DNA of 64,000 nt, from assembly GCA_018241505.1 (NCBI GenBank), contig JAFEDS010000004.1, forward strand, positions 1-64,000, in the 5' to 3' direction. This stretch comes from Pseudomonadota bacterium (lineage in GTDB: Bacteria; Pseudomonadota; Gammaproteobacteria; Steroidobacterales; Steroidobacteraceae). The position numbers and the translations under genes were made by a program. This document shows positions 53,523 to 61,746 of this stretch, piece after piece. Below the pieces are notes generated by a model. The model saw nothing but the letters and a program-made list of their open reading frames with translations. It searched no databases and was not told the origin of the DNA. The first letter of the stretch is position 1. Each line of letters opens with the position of its first letter.

Positions 53523-54446
53523 ATGGACTCTTTGACCCGAAAAATCATCACCATCCTGAGACACAACGGACGCGCCTCCTACGCGGACATTGCCCGCGAG
53601 TTGTCCACTACACGTGCGAATGTGGCTGCGCGAGTGAATCCGCTGTTTCAGAGTGGCGAGCTGCGGGTAGTCGCGGCACCTCATCCACGGGTCCTCGGGT
53701 TGCGCGTATCGGCGCATCTGTCCATCAAAATCAAGGGCGATCCGCGCATTGTCCTGCAGAAGCTCGAGGTCCTGGACTCGCTGTCCCTGATCACAACGGT
53801 CGTAGGCGCATACCAGGTAGTTGCCGACACCGACGTTCGGGACATGGATGAGTTGGGCCAACAAGTGGCGATGATTCGCGCCATGCAGCAAGTCACCGAC
53901 GTCCAGGTGTTGATTTACCATCGCGTCCTGAGCAGCTTCTTTCCGGGGCCCGCGCCGAACCCCGACAGCGTTGCGTTCGACGAATACGATGTCGCCATCA
54001 TCAAACGGTTGCAGCAGGATGGCCGGGCCGGCTACGCGGATCTGGCGGAAAATGCCGGTCTGTCCGTCAGCGGTTCCCGCACACGGCTGCAGCGGCTGCT
54101 CGAATCGGGACTGGTGCAGATCGGGGCCATTCCGCAGCGCGGCGACATGACGGATGACCTGGTATTCGGAATCGGCGTGAATGTCGACGGCAATGTGGAC
54201 CGGTTGCAGCGTCTGTTCATGGCCCAACCGGGTGTCGAGTTCATCGCATCGACCCTGGGCCGGCTCGACCTGGTGTCGACCGTGAGTTTTACCTCGTTGC
54301 GGGATTTCAATAAGCTCATTGAGTCCATAGTGAAGTTGCCGGAAGTGTCGTACTGCGAGCAGTGGCTGCATTCCCGCCTGTTGCGGGAGCGGTACGAGCG
54401 TGCGGTGGACTCCATTTCCGCATCCGTTGGGGAGCTGCGCCGATGA
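53523..54446 (+). CDS. Double Lrp/AsnC-type transcriptional regulator
   Basis: This protein of 307 residues is twice the usual Lrp length. The N-terminal half has a winged helix (DSLTRKIITILRHNGRASYA) and an effector-type domain. The second half repeats it (EYDVAIIKRLQQDGRAGYADL at about 155-180, then another ligand-binding-type domain ending LPEVSYCEQWLHSR). Lrp regulators sense amino acids; position inside the operon suggests control of its own transcription by an arginine- or guanidino-related effector. It starts seven bases after aruI and overlaps the next gene by ATGA. Confidence 0.87.
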   Translation: MDSLTRKIITILRHNGRASYADIARELSTTRANVAARVNPLFQSGELRVVAAPHPRVLGLRVSAHLSIKIKGDPRIVLQKLEVLDSLSLITTVVGAYQVVADTDVRDMDELGQQVAMIRAMQQVTDVQVLIYHRVLSSFFPGPAPNPDSVAFDEYDVAIIKRLQQDGRAGYADLAENAGLSVSGSRTRLQRLLESGLVQIGAIPQRGDMTDDLVFGIGVNVDGNVDRLQRLFMAQPGVEFIASTLGRLDLVSTVSFTSLRDFNKLIESIVKLPEVSYCEQWLHSRLLRERYERAVDSISASVGELRR

Positions 54447-56083
54447 TTCAGCAAACGAAAATGGCAGGGGCGGCACTACTGATCACTTTTGTAACGGTGC
54501 TCGCAGGCTGTTCCAAACCGGCGGCTGTGTTGCCCAAGGACAGTGGCTCGCCGCTGGGCGTTCGCTTGATGTCAGGTAGCGAGTACACGGAGACTGTCGC
54601 CAACTTGTTTGGCCAGGATATCGCGGATGCTGTGCCGGCACCGCTGCCGCCCATGCATCGCACGGGCGGCCTGCTGGCCTCTGGCGCGGCGGGCGCCGGC
54701 ATCACGGCCGATGGCGTTGCCCGGATCGCCGATGCCAGCGCCGCCATCGCCAGCAAAGTCGTCGATGAGCAACATCGCGAGTTTCTCATCCAGTGCAAGC
54801 CCGCGGCTGTCGATGCGGCTGACGGCGCCTGCGCTGAGCAGTTCCTCGCGCAAACCGCCCGGCTGTGGTTCAGACGACCGGCTGCGCCCGCGCTCATTGC
54901 CTCACTGGTCGAGCAGGCCAACACCACCGCCACCCGGGTTCATGACTTTTATGCGGGTCTGGGTACCGCACTGAGCGCAATGTTGGTGAGTCCCCGGGCG
55001 TTGTACATCATCGATGGCGCCGAGCCCGATCCAGCGCGGCCCGGCCGCAAGCGGCTGGATGCGTACTCCCTGGCGGCCCGCTTGAGCTTCTTCCTGTGGG
55101 GTTCGGCTCCCGATGACATGCTGCTGACGGCGGCGGAGAAAGGCGAGCTGGCGACGGCGAAGGGTCGCACGGCCGTGGTCGATACCATGTTGCGCAGTCC
55201 ACGGCTGCAGCAGGGCATGCGGGCGTTTTTTGACGACATGTTGAGTCTCAATGACTTTGACAGTCTGTCCAAGGATCCGCTGGTTTATCCCGCCGAGACT
55301 GGGGCAACTCTGGCCGATGCGCGCGAGCAGACCCTGCGCGTGCTCATCGATCAACTGGTCGTCAAGCGCGCGGACTACCGGGACCTCTTCACTACGCGTG
55401 ATACTTTCATGTCGTTGAATCTGGCGCCTGTATACGGCGTGCCTGCTGCGGATGGTTGGACGCCATACACCTTTCCGGCGGACAGCCCGCGAGTCGGTAT
55501 TCTTACACAAGTCAGTTTCCTGGCCGCGCACGCTCACCCTGCGCGCAGCTCCGTGACCCGCCGCGGCAAGGCGCTGCGCGAGTTGTTCCTGTGTCAGATC
55601 GTTCCGGCACCGCCGCCGAATGTGGACTTTTCCAAGCTCGACAACCCCGATCCCAACTTGCGCACGGCTCGGGAGCGATTGGGCGCCCATTCCACTCATC
55701 ACTCCTGCGCCGGTTGTCACAAGATCACCGATCCTATCGGTCTCGCCCTGGAGCACTTCGATGGTGCGGGTCAGTTCCGCGCCACTGAAAACGGCGCCAC
55801 AATTGACACCAGCGGCTTCCTCGACGGTACGAAGTACCCGACTGCAGAAGGGCTGGCCAAGGCCGTCCACGACCATCCCGCGCTGCCCGGGTGCCTGGTC
55901 AATCGCGTCTACGCGTACGGGACCGGCGGCCCTCTGTCCATTTCGGCCGATAAGCCCATCCTGCGCTACTTTACCGACCGATTCGCAGGGGCCGGCTATC
56001 GCTTGCCAGCGCTTCTCAAAGACATCGCTTTGAGCGACGCGTTCCTCGATGTTCGCAGTCAAACCGGGAGTCGATCCAAATGA
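54443..56083 (+). CDS. DUF1592/DUF1588-type lipoprotein with heme c motif
   Basis: This 546-residue protein has a lipoprotein signal with lipobox VLAGC (Cys23). The order of domains is that of the planctomycete-type family: DUF1587 (RLMSGSEYTETVANLFG), DUF1595 (RLWFRRPAAPALIASLV), DUF1592 (SLAARLSFFLWGSAPDD), DUF1588 and DUF1585 (GYRLPALLKDIALSDAFL). The DUF1588 part carries one CxxCH heme-attachment motif (C422 to H426, CAGCH). The function of the family is unknown; a periplasmic redox role is inferred from the heme. It overlaps the Lrp gene and the DUF1552 gene by four bases each. Confidence 0.85.
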   Translation: MIQQTKMAGAALLITFVTVLAGCSKPAAVLPKDSGSPLGVRLMSGSEYTETVANLFGQDIADAVPAPLPPMHRTGGLLASGAAGAGITADGVARIADASAAIASKVVDEQHREFLIQCKPAAVDAADGACAEQFLAQTARLWFRRPAAPALIASLVEQANTTATRVHDFYAGLGTALSAMLVSPRALYIIDGAEPDPARPGRKRLDAYSLAARLSFFLWGSAPDDMLLTAAEKGELATAKGRTAVVDTMLRSPRLQQGMRAFFDDMLSLNDFDSLSKDPLVYPAETGATLADAREQTLRVLIDQLVVKRADYRDLFTTRDTFMSLNLAPVYGVPAADGWTPYTFPADSPRVGILTQVSFLAAHAHPARSSVTRRGKALRELFLCQIVPAPPPNVDFSKLDNPDPNLRTARERLGAHSTHHSCAGCHKITDPIGLALEHFDGAGQFRATENGATIDTSGFLDGTKYPTAEGLAKAVHDHPALPGCLVNRVYAYGTGGPLSISADKPILRYFTDRFAGAGYRLPALLKDIALSDAFLDVRSQTGSRSK

Positions 56084-57411
56084 TAACCAGACGTCGGCTG
56101 CTGCGTGGAATGTTCAACGGCGCCGCCGTTTCAGTGGCCCTGCCGTTTCTGAACTGCTTCCTCAACGAGAATGGCACGGCGCTCGCCGCGACGGGCGAGG
56201 CTATTCCGATGCGCTTCGGGACCTGGACCTGGGGCCTCGGAATGAGCAAGGAGCTGTTCGTGCCGCGCAAAACCGGCGCGGGGTTCGATCTGCCGCTGGA
56301 GATTCAGGCGCTGGCGCCGATTCAGAAGCACATCAACCTCTTTACCAACTTCAATGTCTTCAAGGATGCGGCCCCGAACCTGTGCCACCACACCGGTTGG
56401 GTCGCGCTGCGTTCGGGTGTTGCGCCATTGACACCTGACAACCGGCCGGGTGAAACATTGGACGTGACCGTCGCGAAGCAGATCGGCAACGCCACCCGTT
56501 TCAACAATCTGGTCGCCAATGCAACCGGCGACATCCGCGATTCATTCAGCTACGCGAGCGGCAATACCGTATTGGAGCCGGAGTTTTCGCCGACCCGCTT
56601 TTACCAACGCCTGTTCGGTACCGGGTTCCAGGATCCCAACGCGACGGCTTTTACACCGGATCCGAAATTGATGGCGCGCAAGAGCGTGCTGTCTGCGGTC
56701 AGGGAAGACGCCAAGTCTTTGGACACGGAGCTCGGCGCCGAGGATCGGGCGCGTCTGGATGAATACTTCACGGGACTGCGCGACGTGGAGCGGCGCATCG
56801 ACCTGCAACTCACGAAGCCCCAACCGATCGCGGCCTGCCGTCACATACCGCCCCCGCCGGAGGTTCCGATGGGATTGGACGCGGAGCTCGTATCAAAGCG
56901 TCATCGCCTCATGACCGATCTGATGTTGATGGCGGTGGCCTGTGATCAGACGCGTGTATTCAATATGTTCTATGCGGCCGCATTCTCGGGCACCAGCCGT
57001 GCCGGATACGACAAACCGCATCATACGGCCACTCACGAAGAACCCGTGGACGAGCACGAGCACTGCCAGCCGCATGTGTCCTGGTATACGCGCCGCGCCA
57101 TGGACGAGTGGCTCTACTACGTGCAGGCGCTTGCAAACTTCAAAGAAGGCGCGGGCACCATGCTGGACAACGTCCTGGTATACGCGAACACGGACCAGTC
57201 GTTTGCCAAGGTTCACTCAATTGACGGGATTCCGATGTTTACCGCCGGCAATGCGCGGGGCCGGTTGCGGACTGGAATCCATGTGGATGGCGCTGGCAGT
57301 CCGGGCACTCGCCTGGGACTCACTGTCATGAAGCTGATGGGAGTCGAGCTGGATTCCTGGGGTGACAAGAGCAACCACACCTCCCAATTGATCAGCGAGA
57401 TCCTGGTCTGA
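56080..57411 (+). CDS. DUF1552 family exported protein
   Basis: This 443-residue protein starts with a twin-arginine-like signal (MITRRRLLRGMFNGAAVSVALPF) and is therefore probably exported folded. The family blocks include RFGTWTWGLGMSKELF and SVLSAVREDAKSLD, and the last third has HTATHEEPVDEHEHCQPHVSWYTRRAMDEW, with several His/Glu/Asp that could bind metal. DUF1552 proteins regularly occur beside DUF1592-type proteins in Planctomycetes, Myxobacteria and some gammaproteobacteria; function unknown. A sulfatase/alkaline phosphatase-like (DUF1501-related) fold is possible. It overlaps the previous gene by four bases. Confidence 0.85.
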   Translation: MITRRRLLRGMFNGAAVSVALPFLNCFLNENGTALAATGEAIPMRFGTWTWGLGMSKELFVPRKTGAGFDLPLEIQALAPIQKHINLFTNFNVFKDAAPNLCHHTGWVALRSGVAPLTPDNRPGETLDVTVAKQIGNATRFNNLVANATGDIRDSFSYASGNTVLEPEFSPTRFYQRLFGTGFQDPNATAFTPDPKLMARKSVLSAVREDAKSLDTELGAEDRARLDEYFTGLRDVERRIDLQLTKPQPIAACRHIPPPPEVPMGLDAELVSKRHRLMTDLMLMAVACDQTRVFNMFYAAAFSGTSRAGYDKPHHTATHEEPVDEHEHCQPHVSWYTRRAMDEWLYYVQALANFKEGAGTMLDNVLVYANTDQSFAKVHSIDGIPMFTAGNARGRLRTGIHVDGAGSPGTRLGLTVMKLMGVELDSWGDKSNHTSQLISEILV

Positions 57412-57413
57412 GT

Positions 57414-58733
57414 ATGTTGTCTGTCATCCTTGCTGCGAGCCTGGCGGTCAATACTGAAGCCTGGGTTCCCGTGCCCATGCCGCCGGGTTTCAAAGTTGAA
57501 GCCACCGATGCGGATGGACCGGTCTTCGCGGATGGGCGAGGTCGTACCATGTACTCCTGGCCCTACAGAGCTCTGCGCAACAATGGCGCGGGTGAGACCA
57601 AGGGTAAACCAACCTGTTATGGCAAGGTCCTGAAACAAACCGCGGGCCTGATGAGCCCCTACCCGGCAGGGATCATTCTACCGGATCTCGAAAAGCGCCC
57701 CGCCTGTACGGACCTATGGGAGCCGGTGCATGCGGACCGTAATGCACAGCCCATCGGAAAATGGACGATCCTTTCCCGCACGGACGGTACCCAACAGTGG
57801 GCTTACGACGAGCATCCCCTTTACACCTCGGTGAAAGATCACAATCCGGGCGAGGTGAATGGAGCCGCGCCGCACACGTTTCTGCGAGCCAATGGTGAGG
57901 ACTTTTCCGACGCGCCGGCGTATCGATGGCCTGTAGGTCCACCGTCACGGGTGCCACCGGGTTTCGCGGTTAGAAGAGTGCCGGCAGGCCGTATGCTGGT
58001 CACCGACAAGAATTGGGCCGTATATTCATACGCTAAGGACAGTTCTAGCCAATCGGCCTGTGACCAGGGATGCGCTCGCGATTGGCCACCCCTGTTGGCG
58101 CCGCAGCTTGCGAAGGCGAGCGGCGAGTGGACGCTCATTGACCGCGCCCGCGGTCAGCGGCAATGGGCCTTCCGGGGTAAACCGCTCTACACGCGCGCGG
58201 CCGATCGATTCGTCGCCAGTCAGGAAGGCAGCGACACGCCCGGCTGGACGAACGTGTTGGTCCAGGCTGCGCCGCCGCCGCCACCGGGGTTCAGCATCCA
58301 GGATACGATCGCGGGCGCCGTTGTCGCTGACCCGAATGGTCACACCGTATATGTCTACAACTGCGGTGACGATTCTCAGGATCAACTCAGTTGTGACCAC
58401 CCGGATGACACACAGGTATACCGAATCGCCATCTGTGGCGGCGGGGATGTGGCTCAGTGCCGGGAGAAGTGGCCCTACGTGCCGGCTCAACCCGATGCCC
58501 GGAGCGGATCCCACATCTGGAGTGTCATGCTGATTGATCCGGCGACCGGCCATCGGGCCAAGCCCGGTCAAAGCGACGCGTTGGCTGTCTGGGCCTATCG
58601 CGACCGGCCCGTGTATACCTTTGTTCTCGACAAACGCCCTGGCGATGTTTACGGCGACGCCGTGGGCGAGTGGCGCGGTGAGCGTAATGGGTACAAAGCG
58701 ATGTGGACTCGCCTCGAGATGCTCGAGAGGTGA
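57414..58733 (+). CDS. Exported protein with three COG4315-type secreted repeats
   Basis: This 439-residue protein has a short signal peptide (about 1-16) and three related units of about 130-140 residues. Each has a strand pair (DGPVFADGRGRTMYSW, GRMLVTDKNWAVYSYAK, GAVVADPNGHTVYVYN), a Cys-rich loop, an acidic Trp-Pro and a closing QWAYDEHPLYT, RQWAFRGKPLYT or VWAYRDRPVYTF. This is the pattern of the secreted repeat family of unknown function (COG4315, lipoprotein_15). The cysteines CDQGCARDW and CxxCG-like pairs may form disulfides. Start is ATG, three bases after the DUF1552 stop. Confidence 0.8.
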   Translation: MLSVILAASLAVNTEAWVPVPMPPGFKVEATDADGPVFADGRGRTMYSWPYRALRNNGAGETKGKPTCYGKVLKQTAGLMSPYPAGIILPDLEKRPACTDLWEPVHADRNAQPIGKWTILSRTDGTQQWAYDEHPLYTSVKDHNPGEVNGAAPHTFLRANGEDFSDAPAYRWPVGPPSRVPPGFAVRRVPAGRMLVTDKNWAVYSYAKDSSSQSACDQGCARDWPPLLAPQLAKASGEWTLIDRARGQRQWAFRGKPLYTRAADRFVASQEGSDTPGWTNVLVQAAPPPPPGFSIQDTIAGAVVADPNGHTVYVYNCGDDSQDQLSCDHPDDTQVYRIAICGGGDVAQCREKWPYVPAQPDARSGSHIWSVMLIDPATGHRAKPGQSDALAVWAYRDRPVYTFVLDKRPGDVYGDAVGEWRGERNGYKAMWTRLEMLER

Positions 58734-58735
58734 AC

Positions 58736-59905
58736 ATGCTGGCGATCACAACTCGTGGCACGGCACGCTCTATGGGTGCGTTGCTGTTGATCGCTTCGTG
58801 CGGATGGGCGCCCCAGGCTCAGGCGGCCCCGGCTCAGGCGCCCCAGGCTCAGGCGGGTCCGGCCCCTGCGGCTCCGCCCGCACCGACGACGCTCCACGGC
58901 GGCCGGATCGGTTACGTGATGACACACCTCTTCTGGTCGATCTATCAGAGCCCCGACGCCAAGGCCGATTGTCCCAAGGGCTATAACATCGGTCCGCGCG
59001 GACAATTCTCCGCCCTGTTTCCGCCAGGCAAACCACACACCCTGGTCGACTCTCAGCTTGCCCAGGAGGCACAAACCTGGAATCCCAACAGCAAGCCCGA
59101 CTCATTTCCATTTTATGAGCCGGTGGGACAGACCGCCCGGGGAATGAATCTCGATGGCCGAATCGGCCCCAACGACTTCACCAGCCCCAGCGGCGAGCAC
59201 GGCATCGATAACCAGCTATTTCGCGCGCTCGGCTGCATTGAAGGGTTCCGCGGACCGCAGGGAGTCGAGTTCGTTTTCGAAGACAAAGCAATTGCCGATC
59301 GCCGCTACAACCGGCTCATGATCGAGCTTTCCGGTGTGGAAAGTCTCGTCAACGACAGCGATGTCACAGTCACGCTTTTCCGCGGCATGGACCGCCTGCT
59401 GACGGACGCGACCGGCAACAAGGTCATTCCCGGCGGGTCACAGCACATCGATCTGCGCTGGGGACGAACCCTGATCCGGCGCATGAAGGGGAAAATCATC
59501 AATGGGGTGCTCACCACCGAGCCCATCGAGGAGTTGGTCATTCCCTGGATGAACCTGGATGTGCCGACCACACAGGTCATCAAGGATATGCGGCTGCAAT
59601 TGAACCTCACGGGCACGAGCGCAGAGGGCATGATTGGCGGCTACGCCGATGTGGACACTTTCTATTACCAACTGTGTCGTAACGACTCGACGCATCATCT
59701 CAGCAACGGCGATATCTCTGCCATCTCCCTGTACAAGGCGCTGCTACGCCTCGCGGATGCTCAGCCGGACCCTAAGACAGGTGCTCACACAGCGATCTCG
59801 TCCGCATTGGATGCCAAGTTCGTTCAGGTGTATATCAACCCACTCACTGATGCCGAGCAGTCACAACTCACGGCTCTCGCGTTGGCGAATACAGGAAAAC
59901 GATGA
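58736..59905 (+). CDS. Exported protein of unknown function in the DUF1592/DUF1552 operon
   Basis: I do not recognise this 389-residue protein. ATG 58736 follows GAGGTGA at good spacing, two bases after the previous stop. The signal peptide (about 1-30) is followed by an Ala/Pro/Gln linker with the repeated unit APQAQA. The mature part has HLFWSIYQSPDAKADCPKGYN, a proposed binding segment GEHGIDNQLFRALGCIEGF and a beta-rich region with DVTVTLFRGMDRLLTD. Two Cys near the ends could form a disulfide. It overlaps the cytochrome gene by four bases, so it belongs to the envelope system. Confidence 0.82.
   Translation: MLAITTRGTARSMGALLLIASCGWAPQAQAAPAQAPQAQAGPAPAAPPAPTTLHGGRIGYVMTHLFWSIYQSPDAKADCPKGYNIGPRGQFSALFPPGKPHTLVDSQLAQEAQTWNPNSKPDSFPFYEPVGQTARGMNLDGRIGPNDFTSPSGEHGIDNQLFRALGCIEGFRGPQGVEFVFEDKAIADRRYNRLMIELSGVESLVNDSDVTVTLFRGMDRLLTDATGNKVIPGGSQHIDLRWGRTLIRRMKGKIINGVLTTEPIEELVIPWMNLDVPTTQVIKDMRLQLNLTGTSAEGMIGGYADVDTFYYQLCRNDSTHHLSNGDISAISLYKALLRLADAQPDPKTGAHTAISSALDAKFVQVYINPLTDAEQSQLTALALANTGKR
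58807..58856 (+). repeat. In-frame 20-base direct repeat coding the APQAQA linker
   Basis: The 20-base sequence GGCGCCCCAGGCTCAGGCGG occurs at 58807-58826 and 58837-58856, a 30-base period, so length changes here would keep the reading frame. It codes for the repeated Ala-Pro-Gln-Ala-Gln-Ala linker behind the signal peptide. Confidence 0.8.
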
Positions 59906-60318
59906 TGATTTTCGATGCGACGCTGCGCGGCAGCCTGCTGCTGTCCATGTTTGCGGCGACCACTTTGTTGAGCGGTTGCGGTGGCATGAAAGGAAACGCG
60001 GCCCATGGCAAGGAGCTTTACGCTCAGTGCCAGGCCTGCCACAAGCCGGCTGAAAATTTTGTGGGCCCGAAGCACTGTGGCCTCATCGGCCGTCCCGCCG
60101 CCAGTGTGCCCGGATTCGACTATTCAGAAGGCATGAAAGCGTCGGGACTCACCTGGGACGAAGCGACACTCGATCAATTTCTCACTTCGCCCGTTGCCTT
60201 CGTCAATGGAACGAAAATGGGTTTTGCCGGATTTGACAATCCGAGTGACCGGGCCGATGTCATTGCCTGGCTGCGCAAGATGAATGACGATCCCACTATC
60301 TGCCCCAAGAAGGGCTGA
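59902..60318 (+). CDS. Class I cytochrome c lipoprotein
   Basis: This 138-residue protein is a monoheme cytochrome with a lipoprotein signal (lipobox LLSGC near residue 26). Heme is bound by C43-QA-C46-H47, and the sixth ligand is probably Met106 in TKMGFAG, the normal class I arrangement. The block FDYSEGMKASGLTWDE is typical of the small cytochrome c552/c2-like family. It overlaps the preceding gene by four bases and probably accepts electrons from an enzyme of this operon and passes them to the respiratory chain. Confidence 0.9.
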   Translation: MMIFDATLRGSLLLSMFAATTLLSGCGGMKGNAAHGKELYAQCQACHKPAENFVGPKHCGLIGRPAASVPGFDYSEGMKASGLTWDEATLDQFLTSPVAFVNGTKMGFAGFDNPSDRADVIAWLRKMNDDPTICPKKG

Positions 60319-60322
60319 CACC

Positions 60323-61225
60323 ATGCGCGCGATCTCCTGGATGGTCTGTGGCGCCGTGCTCCTGCTGTCCGCCGCGCAGGCGGAACCGAATCCGCCCGAT
60401 TCCCGCTCGATTGGGGGCGGAGAATGCGCCAAGAATGCTTATAACTGTGTGGGCGCACCCAATCCGCTTCCGCCCAATCCAACAGTCTGGATTGAGCGAA
60501 TGACCTGGATGGACGTGCGTGATGCCATTGCGTTGGGCAAAACGACCGCCATCATTCCCTCTGGAGGCATCGAGCCCAATGGCCCGTGGGCTGCCCTCGG
60601 CAAACATGATTACGTGGCGCAGACAATGTGCGAAGCCGTTGCGCGTAAGTTGGGCAACGCACTATGCGCGCCGGTAGTTTCGTTCGTCCCCCACGGCACG
60701 TTCGATAGCGGCGCTGCTCACAACGAAGCCATGGGCACGATTGGAGTGCACGACGAAACGTACTCGGCGCTGGTTGGCGATATTGCACGTAGCCTGCAGA
60801 TGCAGGGCTTCAAAAACATCATTCTCGTGGGGGACCATGGCGGTGGCCAAAAGGTCCTGGCGGAGCTGGCGCAGAAACTCAACCAGGAGTGGGGAGGACG
60901 AAGCGTTTATTACATCAAGGAATTCTACGATAGTTGGAATGGCGCCGATTCGTTGCTGCAGCACGAAATGAAGGTTTGGAAAGCGGGGGCGGACGATGGC
61001 TTGCACGATGATCCCAACGTGGAGCTGCAAATGGCCCTGGTGGATCCGCAGCTCGTGCGCTGGCAGGAGCGGGTGAAGGCCGGCGAGGCGACTATCAACG
61101 GTGTATCGGTTGCCGATCTGAATGCCGTGCGCGGCTGGGGCCGGAAGATCGTCGATTACCGCGTGGGTGTCACGGTGGCTGCCATCAACAAAGCTTTGTC
61201 AGCCGGAGCCGAAAAAGCGCGTTAG
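60323..61225 (+). CDS. Exported creatininase family hydrolase
   Basis: This 300-residue protein has a signal peptide (about 1-20, ending AAQA), unusual for the mostly cytoplasmic creatininase family. Family blocks are AIIPSGGIEPNGPW with LGKHDY, FVPHGTFDSGAAHNEAMGTIG and LVGDHGGGQ. Creatininase hydrolyses cyclic amides such as creatinine through two metal ions. In the first metal block the usual Glu-Gln-His-Gly reads Glu-Pro-Asn-Gly, so one ligand differs. I chose ATG 60323, four bases after the cytochrome stop, which begins exactly at the signal. It is the last gene of the operon. Confidence 0.87.
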   Translation: MRAISWMVCGAVLLLSAAQAEPNPPDSRSIGGGECAKNAYNCVGAPNPLPPNPTVWIERMTWMDVRDAIALGKTTAIIPSGGIEPNGPWAALGKHDYVAQTMCEAVARKLGNALCAPVVSFVPHGTFDSGAAHNEAMGTIGVHDETYSALVGDIARSLQMQGFKNIILVGDHGGGQKVLAELAQKLNQEWGGRSVYYIKEFYDSWNGADSLLQHEMKVWKAGADDGLHDDPNVELQMALVDPQLVRWQERVKAGEATINGVSVADLNAVRGWGRKIVDYRVGVTVAAINKALSAGAEKAR

Positions 61226-61268
61226 CGACACGCCCGCGGGGCTTCGCCACGACTGCTACCGGACTGTG

Positions 61269-61553
61269 CTAGCTGCCTCGGCGGCCGTGTGCCTGGCCTC
61301 GAGGCTTGGCATTTTTGCGAGCGCCGCCCTTTTTGGCGGATGTCGCCTGTTGCTTCTCGAAGATGCCCAGCGATGCATTCAGGGCCGTTGCCAGCGCCGC
61401 TTCATCACCAATGAGATCCTTCCAGCGCAACGACTTGCCTTTGCGATGGCCTTTCAGGGTGATCAGCAGCTCTTCAGGCGAGAGGGTAATGATGTAGGCC
61501 TGGCCGGCGACCGAAATCTCCCGTTTGAGCGTCTTCTCGAGCTTGGTGGCCAC
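61269..61553 (-). CDS. Small basic protein of unknown function
   Basis: I do not recognise a named family. The 94-residue product has a beta-rich N-terminal part (LKREISVAGQAYIITLSPEELLITLKGHRKGKSLRWKD read in short blocks: strands, then KGHRKGKS, then a helix DEAALATALNASLG) and a strongly basic tail (KKGGARKNAKPRG) that suggests nucleic-acid binding. Similar small proteins occur in other proteobacteria, in my memory, as hypothetical. It is convergent with the creatininase gene and divergent from the hipB-like gene, so the AT-rich interval upstream may carry promoters for both. Confidence 0.65.
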   Translation of the reverse strand: MATKLEKTLKREISVAGQAYIITLSPEELLITLKGHRKGKSLRWKDLIGDEAALATALNASLGIFEKQQATSAKKGGARKNAKPRGQAHGRRGS

Positions 61554-61596
61554 GTGACCCTACCCTTTTTCAATCATCATTTAATTAGCATGAACA

Positions 61597-61692
61597 ATAA
61601 CATGTCGTAAATGGCATGTTAAGTGACAAATCTGCAATTAATGCGTCAAAATAGACGGGTTACAGAATACAATAAATTCTGATAACATGTCG
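61597..61692. promoter_or_regulatory. Operator region of the hipBA-like pair
   Basis: The 193-base interval is AT-rich against the GC-rich surroundings. TAACATG (61598-61604) and CATGTTA (61615-61621) form an inverted repeat with a 10-base spacer. ATAACATGTCG occurs at 61597-61607 and again at 61682-61692. HipB-type antitoxins bind paired palindromes in their own promoter, so these are the likely operators. Confidence 0.55.
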
Positions 61693-61746
61693 AAGCTGAC
61701 GTATTGAGTGCAGAAATCAGGCATAAAGAGATAAATTCGGCGCATT

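Noticed and set aside
53484-54476. 330-codon open frame on the minus strand over the Lrp gene
   Set aside because: The double Lrp gene fits the plus strand with coupled neighbours; this frame has no family features.
54902-56062. 386-codon open frame on the minus strand over the DUF1592-type gene
   Set aside because: The plus-strand gene has a lipobox, heme motif and full domain order; the antisense frame has none.
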